Below are positions 35,830 to 45,533 of a stretch of 64,000 bases of DNA, one piece after another. The stretch covers positions 620,001 through 684,000 of the forward strand of contig CAYULW010000001.1 of NCBI GenBank assembly GCA_964445815.1, given 5' to 3'. The stretch comes from CAYULW01 sp964445815 (GTDB lineage Bacteria; Bacteroidota; Bacteroidia; Flavobacteriales_E; Vicingaceae). A model generated the notes under the pieces. The model ran no database searches. It was not told the origin of the DNA and saw only the letters and a program-made list of their open reading frames with translations. Each line of letters starts with the position of its first letter. Positions within the stretch are counted from its first letter, which is position 1. Both the position numbers and the translations under genes were made by a program.

Positions 35830-37698
35830 TTACAGCTGTTCTAGTTTATTGGCAAGCATCAAGTATACAAAATCGGTAGTTGATTGATTCCAGTTTTTAA
35901 ATTCTTGACGATTCCTTTTTAGCTTGTTTTTATCCAAATAATTCCACAATGGGTGATTATTTGGAATGGAAAATAATTGCTCTTCTACTTTTTTCCCATC
36001 AATATTGGTACGGCATAGAATCTGGGGGTTGGAGCTTGCTTTTTTACTTTCCTTCCATACCATCGATTTAGGTAAGTGCCTTTCCATTACTTTTTTAAAA
36101 ATGTGCCTTCCGTTTCCATGTCGGGCTTTTAATTCAGTAGGTAATCCTAAATAAAATTCAATTAAATTAACATCTAAGAGCGGATAACGGTATTGAATTT
36201 GAAACGAACGGGCAGCCTGAGCTTGATACTCCAAGCGTAAAGAAACGTGTGGTTCCTTCATTCTTCTTATTTGGTCAGTATTAAAATCTCCAATTCGACT
36301 ATATCGATTTTGATATTCAGCAAAACGCTCCTCAATATTTAACTGTTTATATAAAGCATGCTGAATCGGGCGATTTGGTAACTTTTTTTCAATATTCGAT
36401 TTTGATCGAAAACGCTTTGCAATTTGATGAATCCGTTGATCTCCTAAGTACAATTTCAACTTCAAACTACTACTAAGCAGCAGGGGTGATTTTCCCTTTC
36501 TTTTCGACAAAGCGTTTAGTTCTTGCTTTACCAGATCCTTTTTCTCTTCTAAATACAATTGCTTAAGATATCCACTCGCTTGCGAGGAAAGCATCTCATC
36601 TCCACCAAAACCGGAAAACAATAACTTCTGACCCTTTTGATATATGCTTTGATAAAGTCCGTCTCTAAACAATGGGTTAAAGTCAAAAGGCGGTTCATCA
36701 TGTACTTTACAATTCCAAGCAAAGCTTTCCAGTAAGCCTTTATCTTCATCGGTTATTAATTCTATATCCTCAATTCCAAGGTAGTTGGCAATCTCAATAA
36801 TTTTTTCTCTATCGCTGTATAAGCCTTTTCCTTCGAGTTGTTCAGGTAAAACGTAACTGTAGGTAGAAATGACCTTTGTCGTTTCTTTCTTTAGAATAGC
36901 AGTCACCAAAGATGAATCTAAGCCACCGCTCAATTCTGAACCAATTCCGTTTTCTTGAGCTGCTCTAAGTTGTATGGCTCGAATTAATTTTTCATCGAAC
37001 GCATCGATGTAATCGCTTTCTTTTTTGAAATGCAGGGGCTTAATATCCGTTAAATTCCAATAGGGATTCAAATGAAGACCATTTTGATCTATGGTGCCGC
37101 AGTGAGCTGGTGGAAAGCGTTTAATGTATTTATAGAGTGTATGAGCGTTATCTAACCATATCCTACAAATAAAATCTCCGATGTATTGCTCATCTATAGC
37201 CTTTGAAACGTAAGGTAAACTCAAGATGCCCTTCATTTCTGTGGCAAACACAAAATAGTTTTCATCTAAAGAGTAATACAAAGGCTTTATGCCATGATGA
37301 TCACGTGCCGCAAAGCATGTTTTGCTTTCTGTATTGTAAATGACAAAGGCAAACTCACCATTTAAATGTTTAGGACATTCTTTATCCCACCTTAGATAAG
37401 CTTCTAGGATAAGTTGAGAATCGGAAATTGTTTTTTCTACAGGAATGCCAAGCTTCTTCTTTAACTCTATAGTATTAAATAGAACGGCATCTGCTATTAT
37501 CAACCAATCGCTTTTTTTGCAAATTAGATTGTTTTCATTCTCTTGTATTAAGCTTAACTGCCCAAAATAGGCTTTAGTATCCTTCCATTCTTTTTGAGTG
37601 TTCGCTCCCCAGTAATGTAAAGTAGACAGCATAACTTCTTCTACATCTCCAAGAATGTCTTTGTTTGTTCTACTTAATACGCCAAAAATTGAATTCAC
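35830..37698 (-). CDS. Asparagine-synthetase-like protein without glutaminase Cys (lasso C-type cyclase candidate)
   Basis: A 622-residue asparagine synthetase homologue. Starting at the GTG at 37698 it begins M-N-S-I-F-G-V-L, aligning with the usual M-C-G-I-F-G-V, so the nucleophile Cys2 is replaced by Asn; a TTG at 37716 would add six residues. The synthetase half is intact: ATP loop S-G-G-L-D-S-S (257-263) and 'LLFSGFGGDEMLS'. Lasso C proteins similarly adenylate a side-chain carboxyl without glutamine hydrolysis. It lies in an operon behind the SGNH-like and MBOAT genes. Amidation of a sugar with free ammonia is the main alternative. Confidence 0.72.
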   Translation of the reverse strand: MNSIFGVLSRTNKDILGDVEEVMLSTLHYWGANTQKEWKDTKAYFGQLSLIQENENNLICKKSDWLIIADAVLFNTIELKKKLGIPVEKTISDSQLILEAYLRWDKECPKHLNGEFAFVIYNTESKTCFAARDHHGIKPLYYSLDENYFVFATEMKGILSLPYVSKAIDEQYIGDFICRIWLDNAHTLYKYIKRFPPAHCGTIDQNGLHLNPYWNLTDIKPLHFKKESDYIDAFDEKLIRAIQLRAAQENGIGSELSGGLDSSLVTAILKKETTKVISTYSYVLPEQLEGKGLYSDREKIIEIANYLGIEDIELITDEDKGLLESFAWNCKVHDEPPFDFNPLFRDGLYQSIYQKGQKLLFSGFGGDEMLSSQASGYLKQLYLEEKKDLVKQELNALSKRKGKSPLLLSSSLKLKLYLGDQRIHQIAKRFRSKSNIEKKLPNRPIQHALYKQLNIEERFAEYQNRYSRIGDFNTDQIRRMKEPHVSLRLEYQAQAARSFQIQYRYPLLDVNLIEFYLGLPTELKARHGNGRHIFKKVMERHLPKSMVWKESKKASSNPQILCRTNIDGKKVEEQLFSIPNNHPLWNYLDKNKLKRNRQEFKNWNQSTTDFVYLMLANKLEQL

Positions 37699-37699
37699 T

Positions 37700-38737
37700 T
37701 TAAAGCTCGGTTTCAATTTGGTGGTGCTTGAATATTTTTTCTAATCCTCCATCTGTGATGTGCGTAATGTCAAAAAAATCTTCATGCACCAATCCATATG
37801 TTTCAGGATTTGTTCTTCCGATGATCTCAATATCTATGCTTGAAGCTAAACTATCACAATAGAGATCCCATTGATTCATGCTTTTCGAAAACTCGGAATC
37901 TTGAAACATTATTGGGTGAAAAGGTAGAACAAACAATTTAACTTTTACACCTTCTTCAATCAGATATTGTAACAATTTAGTATGTAGTGTTTTGTAGCTC
38001 TCTTTCGCATTATCCATAGCATGGAAATAGGTTTCTTTAGTCTCCTCAATTACACTTGGAGAATGGGTTCTCAGTGATTCAAATACATTTTCTGTGCTTA
38101 AATCGGGTCGAGTATAGGCTTGAGTATAGTCCTCTGTAGTAGAAATTGCCTCTATCTGTTCACTTTTTTCCTTTAAATTGAAAATGAGGTACTTAAATGA
38201 AATCAATTGATTTAAAGACCTAATGGAACTGACAAAGAAGTTATTGTTGTATTGGGGAGATTTAAGGTTTAAATGATCAAGCATTTCTATATAAGGATCT
38301 TTTAAAAACCGAATTGATTCATGTGCCGGTTTAGAAAAAATAAAAGGCCTAAAACTGAATATCACCTCTTTTGGCAAACTCTTCTTTTGTCGATATAAAC
38401 CAACAATTGCTACCTGATAATATAAACCACCTCCAAGGGCCCAATGATTGGTTATTGAACGATTCGGAAAAAAATGCTTGTTAAATCTTTCACAATCACT
38501 AGGGCCAATTACCAATACATCAGTAGCTGCATTCACTTTTTTAATATACTCTAAGTTAAGTTTGAATCTATTTTGTAGACTTAAACCTTTTACTGTTTCT
38601 CCTTTAAAGATCAGAGTACTAGCCTTTTCAACCTGCTTGTCCTGAAATAGATTCTTTCTGTCTAATGTAAAGTTTAGAAAAGAAATGACTAAGAACAGGG
38701 GTATTACTAAGACTATTTTTTTAAGGAACTGCTGCAT
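37700..38737 (-). CDS. SGNH-like partner of MBOAT acyltransferase
   Basis: A 345-residue protein with an N-terminal membrane anchor ('IVLVIPLFLVISFLNF') and an SGNH-like extracytoplasmic domain: block I 'VLVIGPSDCERFN' with Ser in G-P-S-D, and a C-terminal 'FFDITHITDGG' with the D-x-x-H pair. Overall similarity is low, but position directly after an AlgI-like MBOAT gene (23 bases) is the layout of DltB/DltD- and AlgI/AlgX-type acyl-transfer pairs. It would take an acyl group from the MBOAT channel and place it on a periplasmic acceptor. The acceptor is unknown. Confidence 0.6.
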   Translation of the reverse strand: MQQFLKKIVLVIPLFLVISFLNFTLDRKNLFQDKQVEKASTLIFKGETVKGLSLQNRFKLNLEYIKKVNAATDVLVIGPSDCERFNKHFFPNRSITNHWALGGGLYYQVAIVGLYRQKKSLPKEVIFSFRPFIFSKPAHESIRFLKDPYIEMLDHLNLKSPQYNNNFFVSSIRSLNQLISFKYLIFNLKEKSEQIEAISTTEDYTQAYTRPDLSTENVFESLRTHSPSVIEETKETYFHAMDNAKESYKTLHTKLLQYLIEEGVKVKLFVLPFHPIMFQDSEFSKSMNQWDLYCDSLASSIDIEIIGRTNPETYGLVHEDFFDITHITDGGLEKIFKHHQIETEL

Positions 38738-38760
38738 CTAATGTTTAAATTAATGATGAT

Positions 38761-40191
38761 TTAAAATTGAAAATAGATATACGGAGTTCCTCCTTTGTTG
38801 TAATACAAAATGGCAATGAGTATACTGTAATACAATGTCCATCTTAAAACCGATGGCCATTTCTTCAAATGAAAAGGGTGTTCGTACTCTCGATTAAACC
38901 ATTCAACTATAAGAAGTGACAATCCCAATAAAAATGCTCCAATACCAACAGGTTGAATAAGATATCCGGAGCTAAACAGACCGCTTAAAAATGATTTGGC
39001 CACTAACATATCCGGTGCTCTAAAAAACACAAGAGGTATTGAAAATGAAAAGAACACTAAGGTCATTTGGAATAATTGCTTTACCGAAGGCAATCGCCAT
39101 TGTTTTGTCGGTAATGGGACCATTTCTTTCTCCCTTTTTAACCACATCACGGTTAACCATACAATGAATCCATGAGAAATACCCATAACAACAAAATTCC
39201 AATCGTTTGCTCCATGCCACAATCCACTCAGAAAGAAAACGATCATAATGTTTTTAAATTGAGTGAAGTTATTTCCTCTTGAACCACCTAAAGGAAGGTA
39301 GACATAATCGCGAAACCAAAAGGATAAAGAAATGTGCCACCGTCTCCAGAAGTCGGCAAAGTTTAGGGAGAAAAATGGGTATTTAAAGTTCTTCATAATT
39401 CGGAATCCAAAAAGCTTCCCAACTCCAATGGATATGTCTGCATAAGCTGAAAAGTCTGCATATCCTTGAAATCCAAACAAAACAACTCCCATCCATATTG
39501 AGCTGCTGGGCATACTTTCATAATTGGCATAAATCACATCTACTTTAGCGCCTATAACATCAGCGATGGCAACCTTCTTAAATAGCCCCCATAATATCTG
39601 CAATGCCCCATCTCTTGCAAATTGATAATCAAAAACTCTTTTTGAAGTAAATTGGGGTAATAAACTTTTTGCACGTTCAATGGGTCCTGCTACCAATTGG
39701 GGAAAGAAGCTGACAAAAGCGAAATAAGCCACTAAATTGTCTGTAGCACGAATCCGCCTATGGTATATATCTATTGTATAACTTAAGGTTTGGAAGGTAT
39801 AAAAACTGATTCCAATTGGAAGAACAATATTTAAAGTACCGGTATTTAGATCAATTCCTATTGAAGAAAAAGCAGCAATAAAACCGTCAACAAAAAAATT
39901 GAAGTATTTGAAAAACGAAAGTAGGCCAATGTTGAATATAACACTTGTCCATAGCAGTATTTTTCTATGTTTCTTATCATCTACTCTATCTAATTTTTGA
40001 CCGATCAGATAGTCGACCAACGAACTAAGAAACATTAAGACAAGAAATCGCCAATCCCACCAAGCATAGAACATATAGCTCACGCAGAGTAAAAACAAAT
40101 TTTGATAAGCAAGTTTTTTGAACGGGACAAACCAATAGAGTCCAAAAACGCTTATCAGAAACAGAATAAATTCTAATGAATTAAAAAGCAA
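38761..40191 (-). CDS. MBOAT family O-acyltransferase (AlgI-like)
   Basis: A 476-residue polytopic acyltransferase. The N-terminus 'MLFNSLEFILFL' is the family's usual start and supports the TTG start codon here. Characteristic motifs are 'FPQLVAGPIERAKSLLPQF', 'GYADFSAYADISIG', 'FWRRWHISLSFWFRDYVYLPLGG' (quoted by its core 'WRRWHISLSFWFRD') and the active-site His326 in 'LSGLWHGANDW'. It moves acyl groups, most often acetyl, across the inner membrane. It heads a - strand operon with the SGNH-like and the Cys-less asparagine synthetase genes, so acylation and amidation or cyclisation may act on one product. Confidence 0.87.
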   Translation of the reverse strand: MLFNSLEFILFLISVFGLYWFVPFKKLAYQNLFLLCVSYMFYAWWDWRFLVLMFLSSLVDYLIGQKLDRVDDKKHRKILLWTSVIFNIGLLSFFKYFNFFVDGFIAAFSSIGIDLNTGTLNIVLPIGISFYTFQTLSYTIDIYHRRIRATDNLVAYFAFVSFFPQLVAGPIERAKSLLPQFTSKRVFDYQFARDGALQILWGLFKKVAIADVIGAKVDVIYANYESMPSSSIWMGVVLFGFQGYADFSAYADISIGVGKLFGFRIMKNFKYPFFSLNFADFWRRWHISLSFWFRDYVYLPLGGSRGNNFTQFKNIMIVFFLSGLWHGANDWNFVVMGISHGFIVWLTVMWLKREKEMVPLPTKQWRLPSVKQLFQMTLVFFSFSIPLVFFRAPDMLVAKSFLSGLFSSGYLIQPVGIGAFLLGLSLLIVEWFNREYEHPFHLKKWPSVLRWTLYYSILIAILYYNKGGTPYIYFQF

Positions 40192-40411
40192 ATTGTCTAC
40201 TTTCAGTTAACAGTTCAATATTACTATTTAAAGGAAATAACCTGTTTAATATTTTACATTTATCGAAAGAAGACTGAAGCTTTTCGATTGCATTAACGCT
40301 TCAATTGTGCTGATTTTACATAAATAATTGTTCCATTCCTGGTTTTATATTAACCACCATTTAGTTGGATAATGTTAACTAATTTCGACTGTGTAATTTT
40401 TAGTCTTAGTT

Positions 40412-41998
40412 ATGAAACCCTTATCTAGAATTGGAATAGTAGGTGGTGGTACTGCCGGATATTTGAGTGCTCTGTCCATCAAAAAGGCATTTCCTCATAT
40501 AAAGGTTGATATTATTGAGAGTCCAAATATTCCTGTGCTTGGTGTTGGTGAATCTACCACCCCGAAACTACTTCGACTATTGCATGATTTATTAGAGTTT
40601 GATTTAAAGGAATTTTATGCTGAGGTTAAACCTACTTGGAAACTAGGGGTAAGATACCTGTGGGGTAAGAATAAAAATGGATTCGCAAACAATGCTTTGG
40701 GCTTAATTAATCCCTTTGAGAGCTATATTGTTAACGGAGACATTAATTACAACTCGCTAAATTCTAGGTTGATGGATCATGAAAAATCCTTCATCATTGA
40801 ATCAAATTCCTCCGACTTATCCTATCGCAGCCTAGCACTTCCTCATTCTTATGCTTATCATCTCGATAATGAAAACCTGGTCAATTATTTAATCAAAAAA
40901 TCAAAGACGTTTGGAGTCAATCACATTAAGGCAGAAATTAAAGAGGTTATTCTTAATGAAGCCGGAGGGGTGAAGCAATTAATAGACTCAGATAAAAAAA
41001 CCCATCAGTATGACTTCTATGTTGATTGTAGTGGTTTTAAATCGATCTTACTCAGCAGTCTTGAAAAACACTCATTTATTCCATATAACGATACATTATT
41101 CACCAATCGCGCGATTGTAGGTCATAATCCACATGATGGAACAATAAAAGTATATACGGAGGCACGAACGATGGCTAATGGATGGCAATGGACCATTCCT
41201 TGCAGAGAAAGCGATCATCTTGGCTATGTCTATAGTTCTCAGTTTTGTACCGATGAGGCTGCAGAAGAGGAATTTAGAAGTTTAAATCCGGAATTAGGTC
41301 AAAGTAAAATCATACACTTTAGATCAGGTCGACAGAGGAAATTTATTGTTCAAAATGTAGCTGCCGTAGGTAATGCTTATGGATTTATTGAAGCATTGCA
41401 GTCTACTGCATTACATATGGTAATTACAAATGTTTATGCGCTTCTATATCATTTTGAATGCATCCAGAAAGGAACTGATAGAAAATCAATCATTAATGCA
41501 AACTTAGGTGAGACGTGGGACTCCTTGCGTTGGTTTATCGGTTTTCAATTTAAATACAATACGTATTCAGATACTGAGTTCTGGAGATATTGTAATCAAT
41601 ATGCAAACATTAGTGGGGTTGAAGAAATGATCTCTTTGTACAAGAAAAACGGGCCTCTTCATTATGTTAAGGATGAGCACCAAACGCTTGAAGAAAAAGA
41701 AAAAAGCCTGGTATATGGTCTTTTTTCTCATGATTTCATGTTATTGGCAAATAACATTGTTCCTAATCTTTCAAAGATTGGTATACCTTCTCAAGAAAGA
41801 AAGGCCATTAAGCACAAATATAATATCTGGGATCAGCTGGCAGCAAGGGCAATGCCCCAAGCGGAAGCATTAAAGATAGTTGAGCAAAACACTGATGTTT
41901 TAGCGATGGAAAACTTCTTCGAAAAACCATTTAGCTTAAAAAACGAATACAAAGTCTTTGAATCCAGAAGCTTTGTCGACTTCGTTGCAAGTCACTAA
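40412..41998 (+). CDS. Flavin-dependent tryptophan halogenase homologue 1
   Basis: A 528-residue protein of the tryptophan halogenase family. The FAD loop is G-G-G-T-A-G (11-16), 'GVGESTTP' follows at 44-51, Lys77 in 'KPTWKLGVRYLWG' aligns with the catalytic Lys79 of PrnA, and the halogenase motif W-Q-W-T-I-P is at 258-263. The position of PrnA Glu346 (in 'EPLEST') is Gln330 here ('EALQST'), a substitution in an active-site residue. It heads a four-gene + strand operon ending at the candidate precursor gene. Halogenation of a peptide Trp is an attractive but unproven role; an altered activity is possible given Gln330. Confidence 0.83.
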   Translation: MKPLSRIGIVGGGTAGYLSALSIKKAFPHIKVDIIESPNIPVLGVGESTTPKLLRLLHDLLEFDLKEFYAEVKPTWKLGVRYLWGKNKNGFANNALGLINPFESYIVNGDINYNSLNSRLMDHEKSFIIESNSSDLSYRSLALPHSYAYHLDNENLVNYLIKKSKTFGVNHIKAEIKEVILNEAGGVKQLIDSDKKTHQYDFYVDCSGFKSILLSSLEKHSFIPYNDTLFTNRAIVGHNPHDGTIKVYTEARTMANGWQWTIPCRESDHLGYVYSSQFCTDEAAEEEFRSLNPELGQSKIIHFRSGRQRKFIVQNVAAVGNAYGFIEALQSTALHMVITNVYALLYHFECIQKGTDRKSIINANLGETWDSLRWFIGFQFKYNTYSDTEFWRYCNQYANISGVEEMISLYKKNGPLHYVKDEHQTLEEKEKSLVYGLFSHDFMLLANNIVPNLSKIGIPSQERKAIKHKYNIWDQLAARAMPQAEALKIVEQNTDVLAMENFFEKPFSLKNEYKVFESRSFVDFVASH

Positions 41999-42020
41999 AT
42001 TTTGTAAGTAAAGAGTGTCA

Positions 42021-43517
42021 ATGAAAGATATAGGAGTTATAGGAGGAGGTGTTGCAGGTTATTTGACGGCTTTGGCATTTCGTAAATACTATCCTGCTGT
42101 GAGAGTAACATTAATTGAATCGGATCGAATTCCCATTATTGGGGTTGGAGAGGCTACCACTCCTCCATTAGTTGATTTTTTACACAATATCCTAGGTTTC
42201 GATTTGCAAGAGTTTTATCAAGCAGTTCAACCAACTCATAAAATGGGGATTCGTTTTGAATGGGGATTAAAAGCGCCCTACTATTTCAATTACCCTTTTG
42301 AGCCTCAAGATATTTATTTGGCTAATGAAATCAATCAAGATCCAACAGTTTCTTGTTTGCAATCCATTTTAATGAATCAGGGTAAATCTTTCATATACAA
42401 GAAAGGTGAAGTTCATGGTGCCATAAATTCAATTTACAATAAGGGGAATTATGCTTACCATTTGGACAATAAAAAATTTGTCAACTACTTGAAGCAAAAA
42501 GCAGCAGAGAGAGGCATCAATCATTATTTTGATACAGTTCAGGAAGTTCAACTTAATTCGGAAAGTGGTAAAATAGACAGTCTTGAGCTTAAAAACCATA
42601 AAAACGTAGCGTTTGATTTGTATATTGATTGTACAGGTTTCGCCTCTCTTTTACTAGAAAAAAATTTGGATACGCCTTTTATTGATTATTCAAGTAGCTT
42701 GTTTACCAATTCTGCTCTTACAGCGGTAATTCCAAATAAAGATAGTATTCCTCCTTATACCTCTGCCATTAGCATGAAACACGGTTGGCTTTGGCATATT
42801 CCTTTAAGGAATACTACTCATATAGGCTATGTATATAGTGATGGCTTTGCAACAGAAAATGATATTAGAGATGAGTTAATTTTGAAACATCCTGATGCAG
42901 AATATTTTAAGCACATTAGGTTTCGATCGGGAAGGCATAGTCATTCATTAAAGGGAAATGTACTGGCAATTGGCAATGCCTTTGGTTTTGTAGAGCCTCT
43001 AGAATCAACGGGTTTACATATGATTGTGAGTAGTTTAAAAGCCTTTGCGGAAATTTTTAAAGAAATTGAATTTTCACCATCAACTTGTACAAAATACAAT
43101 TCGGTAATTAATGACAAATGGGATCAGTTACGTTGGTTTTTGGCTTTGCACTATAAGTTCAACAATCGATTTGATACCCCTTTTTGGAAGGCAAATCGGG
43201 AGAAGGTGAACATATCGGGCTATCAGAGTTTGATCGATTTAATGAGAAAGGAGGGACCCTTAAAACAAGTGAAACACATGAAAGATCCCTCCATTAGAAA
43301 AATGATCCAAAATAGCATTATCCGTTTTAGTGGATTGGATACTTTTTTAGCTGGTCAAGGACAATTGCCATTTCAGACCAATACTGCTTTCATTGATTCT
43401 AAGAAAAAAGAGTTTGAGACAAAAACAAAACTGTGGCAAGAATTAGCCTCAATGGCTTTACCGCATAAAGAAGCTTTATTCGCAATAGAAAATCAAACCA
43501 AATTAATTTCTTTCTAA
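42021..43517 (+). CDS. Flavin-dependent tryptophan halogenase homologue 2
   Basis: A 498-residue paralogue of the preceding halogenase. It keeps the FAD loop 'VIGGGVAGYL', 'GVGEATTPPL', a lysine in 'QPTHKMGIRFEWG' (Lys74) aligned with PrnA Lys79, W-L-W-H-I-P at 256-261, and, unlike its neighbour, the glutamate of 'VEPLESTGLHM' (Glu328). It therefore has the full set of residues associated with halogenation. The ATG at 42021 is preferred over a GTG two codons upstream. The 22-base spacing to the first gene suggests co-translation. The pair could act on two positions, or one copy could have lost activity. Confidence 0.84.
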   Translation: MKDIGVIGGGVAGYLTALAFRKYYPAVRVTLIESDRIPIIGVGEATTPPLVDFLHNILGFDLQEFYQAVQPTHKMGIRFEWGLKAPYYFNYPFEPQDIYLANEINQDPTVSCLQSILMNQGKSFIYKKGEVHGAINSIYNKGNYAYHLDNKKFVNYLKQKAAERGINHYFDTVQEVQLNSESGKIDSLELKNHKNVAFDLYIDCTGFASLLLEKNLDTPFIDYSSSLFTNSALTAVIPNKDSIPPYTSAISMKHGWLWHIPLRNTTHIGYVYSDGFATENDIRDELILKHPDAEYFKHIRFRSGRHSHSLKGNVLAIGNAFGFVEPLESTGLHMIVSSLKAFAEIFKEIEFSPSTCTKYNSVINDKWDQLRWFLALHYKFNNRFDTPFWKANREKVNISGYQSLIDLMRKEGPLKQVKHMKDPSIRKMIQNSIIRFSGLDTFLAGQGQLPFQTNTAFIDSKKKEFETKTKLWQELASMALPHKEALFAIENQTKLISF

Positions 43518-43519
43518 GC

Positions 43520-44365
43520 ATGACGAAACAGCGCATACAAGAATTGAAAGAGCTAAAGAATCATATTCCCTTTTTAAAAGAGTTGTTGTTAAAAAAATTA
43601 GAATTACAACAAAACATTCCCTCTTATGCTGATAAACAGATTCAGCGAGCAATTACAATTCTAGAGACCTCTAACAAATTTGACTTAGAGTCCGAAGCTT
43701 TTACAGCTCAAGACCAAGATTCATTTCGGGCTTTAATCGCTTACAATCATTACCATCAAATTGGAAGATTCCAATCTATGGCTAAAAGGCATCTCACAAT
43801 TTTAGAAAGCGAAAATTTCCCTCAAGGTATTGTAAGTAGTCTGACATGGAAGAAAATGCCTTTAATCAAAACGGTTGAAGATTTTGCGATTATTCCTTTA
43901 CTCATACAAAACTTACGACCTCAAACTATAATCGAAATTGGCTCAGGAAGTGGAGCTAGCGCAGTATGGATGGCTGATCACTTGATGATGAATGAAATAG
44001 AAGGGAGGGTTTATTCCATTGATACTCATGAATTAAATATTAAACATAAAGCAGTTGAGTTTATTCGAGGAGATGCAAACGAATTGGAAGCATTGCTTCC
44101 AAAAACGAAGATAGAATGCCTTCCTCACCCTTGGTTAATTGTAGATGATGCACATCAGACTATAGTTTCAGTACTGGAATACTTAAACTCCATGATGCAA
44201 ACCGGTGATTATGTTTATGTAGAAGATAGTTACAAACAGCAAGAGCAGCTCGGTGCGTTTATGATGAGGCAACAAAATTCTTTTTTGGTTGATACTTTTT
44301 ATACTGATTTTTTCGGGCGAAATTCGGTGAGTGCGAAAAACAGTATTTTAAAAAAGATAGAGTGA
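43520..44365 (+). CDS. CmcI-like SAM-dependent methyltransferase
   Basis: A 281-residue protein of the cephalosporin hydroxylase (CmcI) type, which has a class I methyltransferase fold. An N-terminal helical region of about 110 residues precedes 'RPQTIIEIGSGSGASAVWMA' (motif I), 'RVYSIDTHELN', 'WLIVDDAHQTIVSVLEYL' and 'TGDYVYVEDSY', the usual CmcI-like order. CmcI relatives act mostly as O- or N-methyltransferases in natural product pathways. It is two bases after halogenase 2 and directly abuts the JmjC gene, so the four genes form one unit. Substrate unknown. Confidence 0.72.
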   Translation: MTKQRIQELKELKNHIPFLKELLLKKLELQQNIPSYADKQIQRAITILETSNKFDLESEAFTAQDQDSFRALIAYNHYHQIGRFQSMAKRHLTILESENFPQGIVSSLTWKKMPLIKTVEDFAIIPLLIQNLRPQTIIEIGSGSGASAVWMADHLMMNEIEGRVYSIDTHELNIKHKAVEFIRGDANELEALLPKTKIECLPHPWLIVDDAHQTIVSVLEYLNSMMQTGDYVYVEDSYKQQEQLGAFMMRQQNSFLVDTFYTDFFGRNSVSAKNSILKKIE

Positions 44366-45493
44366 ATGATACATGATGTAGATTTTCAAATTTTGCTAGG
44401 AAATATAGGTAAAGAAGATTTCTTCAATCATTATTGGGGAAAGCAATATTTACACATTAAGGGCAATGAACGCAATCACTTTGTACCGATTTCAGAACAA
44501 GAATTAAACACTTTTTTTGGAAACTCTAGGTTGAGTTACCCATACATTACACTATTTTCTAAAGGTAAGCCACTTAACTTAGAAGAATATAAAAACAGAG
44601 AATTAGGTGCGGGAACAAATATTGTTGATTTAGACAAGGTCTTTGAATTACTGCAAAAAGGCTATAGTTTGACTGTGAATAGCATGGACAGAATGGAACC
44701 AAAACTTTCTGCTTTCTGTCAACAATTGAGTCTGGAGCTAAAAACCAAATTTTGGACGAATGTTTACATTACACCTGCAAATCGTAATGGATTTCCTCAG
44801 CATACTGATCACCATGATGTATTCGCTTTGCAGTTATCCGGCAAAAAAAAGTGGACCATTTATCAAGAAAATGAATCTCCCATAGAAATCATTTTAGAAG
44901 AAGGTGATCTTTTATACCTACCAAAAGACTACCCTCACGAAGCGCATACACTCAATTCTCATTCAGTTCATTTTACACTAGGAGCTGATTTTGCCACTTA
45001 TGCTGATTTAGTAAAGCAACTCTGGAAAAGTACTACTAAAAACAAAAAATTCAGTAAACGATTGAATCCTAATCAATCGCACTTAAGCAAGGAACAAGTC
45101 GAAGAAATACAGCACCTAATTAAGGAGCTTATTGAAGAACAAAATCTTCAAAAGGGGAGGGAGTCAATACAAAAGGTGTCTCAATTTGAACGCAATTTAA
45201 AATCCAATAATAGATTCAGTAAGTGGTTAAAGATAGAACAGCTTTCTTTAGAGGATCATTTGGTTAAAAACAAATCTTCGCAATTTGAAATTATTGGAAA
45301 CAACAAATTTCTGGAATTGCATTCAGGAAAAGATAAACTCAGCTTACCTATCTTTCTAAAAGAGACAATAAATGAATTATTGCAAGAAAAACCTTACCAA
45401 TTAAAAGAGTTGAAAAAAGGGGAACAAGAAAAGGAACTCATGCGTTTGGCTAAACTTTTACTAGCAGCAGATGTTATTGAATTTGTTAACTAA
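44366..45493 (+). CDS. JmjC/cupin-type Fe(II)/2OG oxygenase (RoxA/NO66-like)
   Basis: A 375-residue oxygenase. The iron motif is H146-x-D148 in 'PQHTDHHDVFALQLSGKKKW', with the distal His191 in 'LPKDYPHEAHTL'; 'GDLLYLPKDYPHE' is typical of the ribosomal-oxygenase-like JmjC group. After residue 210 come a helical dimerisation region and a C-terminal winged-helix-like part. Family members hydroxylate Arg or His in ribosomal proteins, but placed behind two halogenases and a methyltransferase, and converging with the candidate precursor, a tailoring role on the peptide is possible. A housekeeping role is less likely here. Confidence 0.8.
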   Translation: MIHDVDFQILLGNIGKEDFFNHYWGKQYLHIKGNERNHFVPISEQELNTFFGNSRLSYPYITLFSKGKPLNLEEYKNRELGAGTNIVDLDKVFELLQKGYSLTVNSMDRMEPKLSAFCQQLSLELKTKFWTNVYITPANRNGFPQHTDHHDVFALQLSGKKKWTIYQENESPIEIILEEGDLLYLPKDYPHEAHTLNSHSVHFTLGADFATYADLVKQLWKSTTKNKKFSKRLNPNQSHLSKEQVEEIQHLIKELIEEQNLQKGRESIQKVSQFERNLKSNNRFSKWLKIEQLSLEDHLVKNKSSQFEIIGNNKFLELHSGKDKLSLPIFLKETINELLQEKPYQLKELKKGEQEKELMRLAKLLLAADVIEFVN

Positions 45494-45533
45494 ATGAAAT
45501 GTTTAACTTCTGCTTAGAAAAACAGAATACCAA

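Noticed and set aside
44366..45493. Ribosomal protein oxygenase as housekeeping gene
   Set aside because: Motifs fit that family, but its position directly behind halogenase and methyltransferase genes suggests a pathway role; not excluded.
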